Shown here in pieces: positions 8,161 to 16,442 of a DNA stretch of 20,218 nt (its first letter is position 1; the number at the start of each line of letters is the position of its first letter). The notes beneath the pieces were generated by a model. It searched no databases. It was not told where the DNA came from and saw only the letters and a program-made list of their open reading frames with translations. A program made the position numbers and the translations under genes. The stretch spans positions 1 through 20,218 of the forward strand of contig WHUX01000538.1 of assembly GCA_015179025.1 (NCBI GenBank), in the 5' to 3' direction. This DNA is from Terfezia claveryi (taxonomy: Eukaryota > Ascomycota > Pezizomycetes > Pezizales > Pezizaceae).

Positions 8161-10964
8161 CCATCCCGAAAAACTATCTAAAATTCAATACAGCATGTAG
8201 TGCTCACATGACCAATGATATAGGACACTTGAAACTTTTAGAGGATAGTAGAACTGTAGAAGGAGCTGGTAATAATCTCCTTGAAGCTAAAGGAAAAGGG
8301 ACAGTCCTTCTTAAATGTCTACTCCCTAATGGCTCTACTTCCAGTGTTCGTCTTGTCAATGTTTGATATGTTGCTTCTCTTGGTCACTCACTGTTTTCTT
8401 GGAATGCTGTTCGATCTCATCTCTCTACTTTTTCTATGGACTCTGGGTTTTATATTACAAAGAAAGGCAATGATTATGTGTTATTTATGTTGGAATTTGT
8501 TGGAAGTCTCCCATTTATTATTGAGTTAAATGAAAATGCATTGGTTTCCTCCTCTCGAAAAACAATCGATCACTGGCATCAGTCTTTGGTCAACAAGCCA
8601 TTACTGTCCTCAAGCATAAAGAACTCTACTCTGATAGTGATATTCTTCCAACACCTCCTGATAACTATCATTGTGAGCCATGCATACTTGCCAAATCTAC
8701 TCACTCTGTCTCTAAGTCTACAACAACTCATGCCTCCAATATTCTTGAACTCATTCACTCAGATCTTAGTGGTAAAGTCCCCACACCCTCTTTTGATGGA
8801 GCAAGCTACTTTATCATACTTATTGATAACTACTCTTATGCTTCTTAGATCTACTTCCTTAAACAGAAATCTCACTCATTCAAATCAATCTAAGACTTTG
8901 TTACCTTAGTTGAAAAGCAAACATCATACCATATTAAATGGTTCATATTGATAATGGTAGAGAGTATGTTAACAAAGATCTTGAATAGTTCTTTAAGTCA
9001 AAAGGTATCATATATAAACTAATGCCCCCTTACTTTTATGAATCTAATGGTGTAGCTGAATGCTTCAACCAAATAATACAGAATATGATGAAGGTTATGT
9101 TGATAAATATAGATAAAAGATTCTAGGCTGAAGCATGCTCAACTTCGAGCTATCTCCAAAATCAGTCACCTCATAGTGCTATCAAAGGAAAGACTCCTGA
9201 CAAGGTTTTTTATGGTAATAAACCTACCATCTCTCACCTTCAACCCTTCGGCAAGGAATGTTATATACACATACCTGAGGAATGACTACCTGCAGGCAGT
9301 AAACTCCTACCATGGGCTGAGAAAGGTATATTCATTGGTTATACAAATAGCATAGCTATCTATAAAGTCCATGTACCTTCTAGAAAGCATACCTATACAG
9401 TTCGAGCATAAGATGTCTCTTTCGGACCGAATACAACTCCAGAAGGGGTACCTCTACCTACATCTAATTTGACTAATCCATCACAATCACCAACTAAGAA
9501 TACTGCTTCTTCTTCTGTTTCGCCACTTGAAGTAATCCTATACACTAGCTCAGAATTCCCAAATGAATATCTCTGGTAACAATGGTATATACAAAATCCA
9601 AAACAAGCAGAAGAATAGTATTTCAAGGGACACCCACTTGTTTATAAAGCATGGTTCCCTGGTATGACTCTTTTCTATCTGACTGAAACAACATTGGACA
9701 CAACTACTTCCTCACTACCTATTCCTTCAATATCAACTGCAACGTCATCTTCTCCTCCACCAGCTCCTGAACCTATATCCAAACCAACTCCACAAGTTCA
9801 CTTACCTCCTCTACCTCAAAATCAAGATAAATATTTACTATTTACTTCACTTCTACAAGACCTTTGACAATCTTTACCCGATGACTCTAACGATGGAAAC
9901 TTCACCCGAATCGTTAGTGGAAAATAGTTAGACCTACAACTATTACTAAGGCAGGTTGAGCTGTTTTTAAACCAATCAAATTCGGAACTGCACAAGCTCC
10001 TATCGTCCCTATAATCAGTACAAAGATATAGTTTAATGAGTGTTCTAGATTAATCAAAGACCCATCTAAAGTTTTTAATGAGAATAACAAAGAAGATAAA
10101 GCATTAATCGCTTTAGTCTTACAATATAGTGATGAACCTTGAATCTTTAAACAGGCTGTAAACTCACCTAATGAAGAAAAATGGAGAAAGGCTATAAATA
10201 GTAAATTGGAAGCTATGAAGGATCAAAATGTTTGGAAAGTGGTTCCAACACCACAGAATAGGAATATTATTAGAAGCAAGTGGGTATTTAAGATTAAGTG
10301 AGATGCTAATAGGAATATCGATCGATACAAGACTCGTCTAGTTACACAAGGTTTCTCTCAACAACCCAGCATAGACTTTAATGAAATCTTCTCTCCTATT
10401 GTTCGATATAACTCTCTTTGCCTCCTTATCACTCTATCTGCCTACTTCCAATAGGAACCTTAACAAATAGATATTAAGGCAGCCTTTCTTTATAGCTCTT
10501 TGAATGAAATTATCTACATGCAACTCCCAGAAGGCACCTAGATTGACGGCATATATGCTAAACTTAACCGATCTATTTATAGATTAAAGCAGTCTCCTCA
10601 TCAGTAGTATGGATGATTAACATCTTTCCTCCTGACAATAGGTTTCTCTGCTTGTTCCTTTGACCCCTGCGTCCTCATCCATAAGTTTGGCACAATCATA
10701 CTTGCTCTTTATGTTGACGACATTACTTTATTTGGATATAAAGACTCAGCTATTATAAAGTCTACCAAACAGTTACTCAAACAAGAGTTTAAATTAACTA
10801 ATATGGGTAACTTACATTGGCTTCTAGGAATTCGAATTGAGTACTCTAAGTACTGTATCACACTATCCCAATCCTCTTATATCGACAAGATCCTCGAACG
10901 TTTTGGTATGATAGACTGCAACCCCATCACTCTTCCTCTTGACTTGAACTATATTCTTCGACAA
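8161..10964 (+). pseudogene. Copia-B pol pseudogene: protease, integrase, reverse transcriptase
   Basis: Protease is reduced to TACSAHMTND near 8190, in place of the usual DSGA/DT-C-S-HM block, and leads to YVASLGHSLFSWNAV. Integrase follows: HWHQSL with EPCILAKS (zinc finger), IHSDLSG (first Asp), IDNGREY (second Asp, about 8946) and ESNGVAECFN (Glu, about 9055). A proline/serine-rich spacer lies at about 9420-9850. RT begins near 10130 with EEKWRKAINSKLEAM and SKWVFKIK, continues QIDIKAAFLYSSL, and keeps its catalytic YVDD at 10710-10721. It ends SYIDKILERFGM then PLDLNYIL at the Gypsy-2 junction. There are frameshifts near 8590 and 8940 and stops throughout, mostly TAG/TAA. Integrase joins cDNA to the host; RT copies the RNA. 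Confidence 0.85.
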
Positions 10965-11427
10965 TGTATATGTCACAACTGTCTTCTCTTGACCTTCGGG
11001 TTGTTGTTGTTGGGTTGTCGTTGTCTAGCCTTCTTCGTTGTCATTATCATCAGGAAGTCTATTAGGTCACTATGTATATATAGACCCCGGCTTTCATACT
11101 CTTGTTGGATCCCCATCCAATGTCTTGTATACTTAATACAGGACCTTACTTCTCTCCACGTTGGTGTATCTCCCTTGTGCACCCCCTCGTCTCGCCTTGT
11201 CTCTGCAGCCCCGCTGCCCACGTCGCGAACCTCCTGCCCTCGCCTTGCCTTGTTTCTGCAATCCAGCTGCCTCCCAACGTCACACATGGCAACTGATTCC
11301 ATGTATCTCTTGCCTTTTGCTACTGCCCTCATCCTAGCCTTCCCCTAGTTACACACATAGCATCCCTACGTATGTGACCTCATTGCCCTGTACCCCTTGG
11401 TCGCCACGTTCCTCGAGCCACATTACA
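10965..11427 (+). repeat. Gypsy-2 5' LTR
   Basis: The start is TGTATATGTCACA (10965) or TGTCACAACT (10971); both are TG starts and I cannot choose between them. The end is CATTACA at 11421-11427. A TATA-like TGTATATATAGA lies at about 11070-11082. The segment after it (TTGTTGGATCC..TGTATACTTAATACAGGACC) is the part shared with Gypsy-1. Length about 460 bp. It holds a 119-codon antisense open frame that has no recognisable product. Confidence 0.75.
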
Positions 11428-11433
11428 CTACGT

Positions 11434-11450
11434 TGGATCCAATTGACCAA
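11434..11450 (+). promoter_or_regulatory. Gypsy-2 primer-binding-site candidate
   Basis: TGGATCCAATTGACCAA starts six bases after the LTR CA end and begins with the TGG expected opposite a tRNA 3' CCA. Gypsy-1 has TGGATCACTCTAATCAA at the same place. The tRNA was not identified. Confidence 0.4.
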
Positions 11451-11458
11451 CTGGTACA

Positions 11459-12594
11459 ATGTCCGAGCCAGCCCCTTTACCCACCATCAGGTTTCAGCGC
11501 TGGAGGGATACCCCAATCCCCTCCGACCCAACTCAACTCTTAGAATACCGCAGAACAATCATCGACATATTTTCGGCCACCTACGCAATCGGTGAGCAGC
11601 AAGGTACCGACCTTGTAAAAACCCAACAACAACTCAAGTCTGCCAAGGACGTAATCACCCTCCTCCAGGAGGAATCAAGTGAGGACCGAAACACCATCCA
11701 TAGGTTAACCCACGCCCTGGATAAAAAAGACCTCGAGAAAGCACCAAAAGCACAGGATTTACCAACCCCCCCCAAGTTCAATGGGGACTGAGACAGGCTA
11801 AGAGCATGGAAGAATTCGGTGCAGATCAAACTATCAGAGGACGCGGCCAAGTTCCCCACAGTCCAACACCAGCTCTCATACATTTACGGGCTCTTGAAGG
11901 GCAAGGCCATGAACCAAGTCCAATCATTCATTAAGGCCACAGAAGTGGATTTGGCTAATATTCCGGCCTTGATGGCACTCCTGGATCGAGCCTTCGGGGA
12001 TCCAGACCCTAAGGGGATGGCTAGCCGGGCCCTGTGGGACCTTAGGCAATAAAACAATGACTTGTCAACCTATATTATGGAATTCTCCAGGTTGGCGGCC
12101 GAAGTCACATGGAATGATGAGGCCAAACTCGATTAATTCAAGACCGGTCTTTCCTTTGAACTCAAACAGGCCCTAGTATATTGCCAGCTGACTAAGACTT
12201 TGGAAGAACTTATTGTGCAGGCCAGCTGGGTAGAACAGCAGACAGTGGCACTCAGGGCCCCTCAGAAGACTCACTCAATTACAAGTTTCTCGGCAGTACG
12301 CCCCCAACGGCAACAACAGCAGGCACGCCCCCAACAACAACCCACCATGCCCGCCAGTAACCTAGCACATCCATCGCTGGTGGCAGGGGGCCTACCCCCA
12401 TGGATCTCTCATCTGGAAGGCCCCGCCTCACTCAGGAGGAAAGAGACCGCTGCCGCCACAATGGGTTATGCATTGCGTGTGGAAAAGGGGATCACTTCAT
12501 TGCAGCCTGTCCATTAAGAAAGAATCGCTCCCTGGCCGTACATGCAGTGTCCAAGACACCAGAGGAGTCGGGAAAAGTGGAGTCCCTTGCCTAG
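11459..12594 (+). pseudogene. Gypsy-2 gag pseudogene
   Basis: A Ty3/gypsy Gag starting MSEPAPLPTIRFQRWRDTP. The first 110 codons include a coiled-coil-like QQQLKSAKDVITLLQEESSE. The capsid (retrotransposon Gag) domain follows in the same frame: KLSEDAAKFPTVQHQLSYI, then DLSTYIMEFSRLAAEVTWN and FKTGLSFELKQAL. It is broken by TGA at 11789, TAA at 12050 and TAA at 12134. A glutamine-rich linker leads to a frame change near 12380. The last frame has CIACGKGDHFIAAC (about 12468-12510), a standard CX2CX4HX4C zinc knuckle for RNA binding, and ends at TAG 12592-12594. It matches Gypsy-1 gag on the opposite strand. Confidence 0.85.
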
Positions 12595-13995
12595 TTACTG
12601 ACACTAGCAAGGGACCTATCCTGGGTCATTTGTCCTTGTCGTCTTTCTCTATTTCTGCACCTATGTCTGTTGATGAATCTCGCTTGTTTGGCGAGCATTT
12701 TGTAGTACCAATAACTGTTAAATTCAATGGTAAAACAGTGGTAACATCAGCTCTCATAGATTATGGTGCTTTAGGGATAGCCTTCATTGATCAGACCTTC
12801 GTCAGTAAAAACTCTATACCAATAGCCAAACTCCAGACACCCTGCCTTCTCAATGTTATTGATGGCCGCCCTATCTCTTCTGGGGCTATCACCGATCTTG
12901 CCTGCCTGCCCAGCGCTATTGGGGACCATTCAGAGAGTCTACCGATGTTTGTGACCAAGCTCAAATACCCCATTGTTCTGGGGATTCCTTGGCTCCGAAT
13001 GCATGACGTCTCTGTTAACTTTGGCTCTTACACCTTGACTTTCAACAGTGGGTATTGCAAGAGGCACTGCGATGCCTCACGAACTGCCGTTAAGGGGTTA
13101 TGTGCACTACCCCCCCCGGAAGAGGACCCTGCCTAGGTAGTACACCAAACCACCGCACACATCAATATTGACAACCCTATTCCCCTAGCTTCCCCGATAT
13201 CCCCCGCCCCCGCGAAACCCCTGAATATTAACTTTATTGGAGCAGGGGCCTTCGCTTATCTCACCAGGAGGCATAAGCTCAAGGCACATACTCTCTCAAT
13301 TTATGAGATCAATCTGGAGATTAATAAGACAAGGTCTAACGATGAGTGGAAATCCCTGGTCTCAGACGAATACCACGAGTTCATTGACCTATTCTTGGAA
13401 AAAGCCGCGGAAAAGCTTGCCCCCCATCGACCATATGACCACACAATTCTGCTAGTAGAGGGCAAGACCCTCCCTTATGGACCTCTCTATGGAATGTTCT
13501 AGGTAGAACTGGAAGCTCTGAAAAAATACTTGGAAGAAAACCTCAATAAGAGCTTCATTCGCCACAGCTCCTCACTAGCGGGTGCCCCTGTGCTGTTCGT
13601 GAAGAAGTCGGATGGCTCTCCCCGACTGTGTATGGATTATCGTGGCCTGAACAAGATAACGGTCAAAAACAGGTACCTCTTGCCCCTGATGCAGGAGACG
13701 TTGGCCAGGTTGTTAAAGGCCAAGTGGTTCACCAAGTTAGACCTGAGAGGGGCCTATAACCTGGTATAGATTGCCGAAGGGGAGGAGTAGAAAACTGCCT
13801 TCCAGACAAGATATGGCCATTTTGAGTACAATATCATGCCTTTTGGATTAACCAATGCCCCAGCCTCCTTCCAGTACTCTATTAATGACACCCTATGGGA
13901 CTTTCTGGATGTGTTCTGCACGGCTTACCTCAATGATATCTTGATTTATTCAGATACCATAGCAGAGCACAAGATCCATGTCCGGCAGGTATTGG
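12590..13995 (+). pseudogene. Gypsy-2 pol pseudogene: aspartic protease and truncated RT
   Basis: One frame covers the whole region. The protease has ALIDYGALGIAFID at about 12754-12795, where the catalytic D-S/T-G is D-Y-G. ILGIPWLRMHDVSV (GxPWL block) follows. A linker crosses TAG 13134-13136. RT then runs [59 protein letters not shown] and [13 protein letters not shown]. The catalytic box reads YLND (13926-13937) instead of YxDD, a single G>A change. Stops also lie at 13501 and near 13768 and 13788; the last sits where W is normal (TGG>TAG). The frame ends at HVRQVL. Inactive on several counts. Confidence 0.85.
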
Positions 13996-14410
13996 TAGTG
14001 TGCGCTACGGGGCGAGTCGGTCCGAGTTTCTGGCCCTTACAACTCGTTCGGCTATCGACTCGCCTCGGTCTCTGCCTACTGCAACTCGCCTCGGACCACT
14101 TCGCCGATTAATCGGTGATCTACAGATTACTCGCCAAGATCCCTTACTAACCTCGTTCACACTTGTGCATTTGCCAAGTACAGGGTTTTCCGTTCTTTCC
14201 CCTATTCGTCCGTGCATACGGCTTGTCACGGATTGCCCGTCTTGTCACGGATTGCCACTCTTGTCACGGATTGCCAGTCTTGTCACGGATCGCTCGTTTC
14301 GTCTTCCAGCATGGCACCGATCCCACCAAACCCCGTTCCTATCCCTTTGTATGGTTTTTGCCAATGTCACCATTCTTAGTCACGGATTGCTTCTGCTGTC
14401 ATGATTTCTA
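13996..14410. other. CpG-rich insert breaking Gypsy-2 RT; origin unknown
   Basis: Gypsy-2 coding ends at 13995 and is replaced by DNA of clearly higher GC and CpG content than its surroundings (GGGGCGAGTCGGTCCGAG; CTCGCCTCGGACC). GGTCCGAG at about 14022-14029 has its exact inverse CTCGGACC near 14090. ACTCGCCTCGG occurs twice in between. Four 19-bp tandem repeats follow at 14222-14297. It could be an LTR or a short non-autonomous element, since a TG start (TGTGCGCTACGG) exists at about 14000, but no matching end or duplication was found. No protein family is recognised on either strand. Confidence 0.55.
14222..14297 (+). repeat. 19-bp tandem repeat, four units
   Basis: CTTGTCACGGATTGCCCGT (14222-14240) is followed by three more copies ending ..CCACT, ..CCAGT and ..CTCGT with no gaps. 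The first 12 bases, CTTGTCACGGAT, are invariant. A single stray AGTCACGGATTGCTT occurs at about 14378-14392. Confidence 0.95.
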
Positions 14411-15170
14411 GAACCATTCTTTCAAATTTCTCTCTCACATTCTCTATGCTCTGTTTGTGCTGCCATACATCCACACATTCTATATCAAACGTCCTACCTA
14501 CTCATCCCCATGTTATCCTTTTCCTTGCACCCAAATTTCTCACGTTTGCTTCTAATCCCTAAACCCTCCATCTGCCCTATCTTAATAATAATTCATACAT
14601 AAATGCTCTCAAGATTCCTACGTCTACCCAAGAAGTGCCCACAGTTCCACATTGTGAATTATTTCCATTCTCCCCAAACTCAATTTATATCCCATAAGTA
14701 ATCAATAACCAAAATAAAAAAAATAAAAAAGAGTATCAACCGCGGATTCATCATGAGAACTAATCCACCCTGGTGTCGCTCGTCATAATAATCATAATTC
14801 AACCAAAAAAACAACACATTAAGGAAACCTATGCATAAAAGAAACCCACCCATACAAGGGAAGCTAATAGGAAAAAGCAAAACTCAGGTACAAAGGACAA
14901 AGGAAAAAAACAATGAACAAAGGATAATTGACCATACCTACCTCGGTTTATGCCCCCTCAAGTATGCAGGCTTACACTTTGTAATTCCTACGCTGAGTGG
15001 GCCATAACTTTTTCTGGAGTCTCATTGCCATTGAAGGCGTGTAAGGAAGTGGCTTACTCATACCCCATGACTAACCCTCTCCCTCACAAATGTATTTCTT
15101 ATGTATTTTCTTACTCAGCAAGCATCTCAAAACACACCACATTCTGTGTGCTGTCTGCCTTGCTAATATT
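14411..15170. other. Unassigned stretch without recognisable genes
   Basis: No family is recognised on either strand. There is an A-rich run at 14704-14732. The part from about 14930 to 15060 has more balanced composition and looks non-random, but no product or RNA could be named. The missing halves of Gypsy-2 and Copia-B are not here. Confidence 0.5.
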
Positions 15171-15217
15171 TCACATGCTTTCACATGCTTTCACATGCTT
15201 TCACATGCTTTCACATG
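15171..15217 (+). repeat. 10-bp tandem repeat TCACATGCTT, 4.7 units
   Basis: Four perfect TCACATGCTT units (15171-15210) plus TCACATG. The array ends within two bases of the proposed TG start of the Gypsy-3 LTR at 15216. Confidence 0.95.
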
Positions 15218-15219
15218 TA

Positions 15220-15301
15220 TAAGTCAAAGTTAAGACTTAACCTATTTTGTACTAGATAGTATTTGGAAGTACTATCTAGAAGATCAGATGATTCTGATCT
15301 T
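15220..15301 (+). repeat. Array of three perfect inverted repeats (hairpins)
   Basis: TAAGTC/GACTTA (15220-15225 with 15234-15239). CTAGATAGTA/TACTATCTAG (15252-15261 with 15270-15279, 8-base loop). AAGATCAGA/TCTGATCTT (15280-15288 with 15293-15301, 4-base loop). The second and third abut exactly. All arms are perfect. Confidence 0.9.
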
Positions 15302-15328
15302 TATCACATATAAGGGTCAGATGATGGT

Positions 15329-15361
15329 GCACTGCCTCAGCACTGCCCCAGCACTGCCCCG
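15329..15361 (+). repeat. 11-bp tandem repeat, three units
   Basis: GCACTGCCTCA, GCACTGCCCCA and GCACTGCCCCG in direct succession, just downstream of the TATA-like sequence in the Gypsy-3 LTR. Confidence 0.9.
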
Positions 15362-16305
15362 TTGGAAACACATATAGTCACCTGAATTTCCCTTCAGTTG
15401 GACAGAGAGTTAGAACTCAGAACTCAGAACATAGTTAGAGTACAATCAATATAGAAGTTCCACTAGTTAATTTCTAAGTGCCTTTGGCACTCCTATACTA
15501 CTTTACCTATTATAGTAATCCTATACTACTGGTAATAACTTTAATAGTAAGGATAAACAATACACTATTAGTAATCTACCTTGTAGTATACATTACTAGC
15601 CTGAGATTATCTGATTAGATTGGATCCTTATCTAATCTAATCTGATTGTCCAGTCCCCCATACAACACTTTACATTTTTTTAACCTAAGAACTTGATTCT
15701 TACCTAACTAGAAAGGCCTGATCAACCTTACCTAATGAACAAAGTTTCTACCAACAAGAGTAGAAACTAAAGCCAGTATAAGCCTACAGCACAAAGCATA
15801 GTAGCACCAAAGTCTGACAGTCAGCAGTAAGACTATCCCTCAAATAGCAACAATAAGACTATTCAACAAATAGTAACAGTAAAAGCCTACAATCAGTAGC
15901 AAACAATATAAGAGGGCAATAATAATTGTATTTAACTGGCAAATACAAAAGAAAACAACAATTACCTAATTTGGAAACTCTGAGACCTGGAAACTGCCCC
16001 AGAAGTCCAATAAGGGTGTGGATTATAGGAACAAGTCCTATCAACATCCAAACTCCAGAGAGTATCCCAGCCCCACTCTCTACCTAGCCTAAAGAAAAAT
16101 TGGGAATTCTCCCAGTAAGCAGAACAAGGAAAGTTTCTGTACCTCTCCCTCCAAAAAGAACACAAGTACCTAGCAGTCCAACCCCTATCCTTCCACTCAA
16201 CTTTCTTCCCAGCATTTATAGGAAACCCTGCTCCCACAACAATCTCATTAACAAAAGTAACCCTTTTACCCTTCAACCTCCTCTCTCCCTTACCATAATC
16301 AACCT

Positions 16306-16318
16306 TGGTATCAGAAGC
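16306..16318 (+). promoter_or_regulatory. Gypsy-3 primer-binding-site candidate
   Basis: TGGTATCAGAAGC begins with TGG and lies four bases after a CA. It resembles TGGTATCAGAGC, the site used by many plant elements for the initiator tRNA-Met 3' end. Fungal initiator tRNAs I know end differently, so the tRNA is open. Confidence 0.4.
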
Positions 16319-16442
16319 AACAGAAAGAGGATAAGAAGGAAGTTAATAAGAAGTAGATCCTTCCTCATCAGGATCCACCTTAAAGAAAGCAGGAATAGAA
16401 GAAACAGAGTCCAAGGAATCAGTGGTATAATATCTGATAGAC

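Larger units (their letters stand above)
6471..10964 (+). mobile_element. Copia-B: Ty1/copia retrotransposon, 5' LTR through RT
   Basis: Order is LTR, half-tRNA primer site, gag with zinc knuckle, protease, integrase, RT: integrase lies before RT, as is diagnostic for Ty1/copia. It interrupts the opposite-strand Copia-A at 6470/6471. It is itself interrupted by the Gypsy-2 LTR near 10965, inside the stretch linking RT to RNase H, so RNase H and the 3' LTR are missing from the window. Stops and several single-base frameshifts make it defective. Confidence 0.85.
10965..13995 (+). mobile_element. Gypsy-2: 5' half of a Ty3/gypsy retrotransposon
   Basis: LTR, primer-site candidate, gag, protease and the first two thirds of RT, all on the plus strand. 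The left end falls where Copia-B coding is lost (10965-10971). The right end of coding is at ..HVRQVL (about 13995), where unrelated CpG-rich DNA starts. RT remainder, RNase H, integrase and the 3' LTR are not in the window. It is the same family as Gypsy-1 (shared gag, LTR R region and LTR/leader junction) but higher in GC and less decayed. Confidence 0.85.
15216..16442 (+). repeat. Gypsy-3 5' LTR and leader
   Basis: The proposed start is TGTATAAGTC at 15216, directly after the 10-bp repeat. If the primer site is TGGTATCAGAAGC at 16306, the LTR would end ..ATAATCA at 16301, making it about 1,086 bp. The alternative is an end near 15675 (..CTTTACA) with a 770-bp leader. Without the 3' LTR neither can be confirmed. 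The first 85 bases form three successive inverted repeats, and an 11-bp triplicate follows. A TATA-like ACATATAAGG lies at about 15306. Confidence 0.55.

Noticed and set aside
10973..11332. 119-codon minus-strand frame across the Gypsy-2 LTR, with a similar antisense frame in the Gypsy-1 LTR
   Set aside because: The shared piece (RSCI.YTR) reflects homologous LTR DNA, not a conserved protein; the rest does not match between copies.
14740..14800. Box C/D snoRNA-like ATGATGA on the minus strand
   Set aside because: No box D (CTGA) at a suitable distance and no terminal stem; a 7-base match is expected by chance.
14930..15060. Compositionally distinct segment that might be a structured RNA or gene end
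   Set aside because: No match to 5S rRNA, U-snRNA or tRNA features I know, and no coding motif on either strand.
16306..16318. Plant-type initiator tRNA-Met 3'-end primer site as evidence of plant origin
   Set aside because: The match has an extra A, the remaining evidence is fungal, and fungal initiator tRNA 3' ends differ; kept only as a TGG-type candidate.
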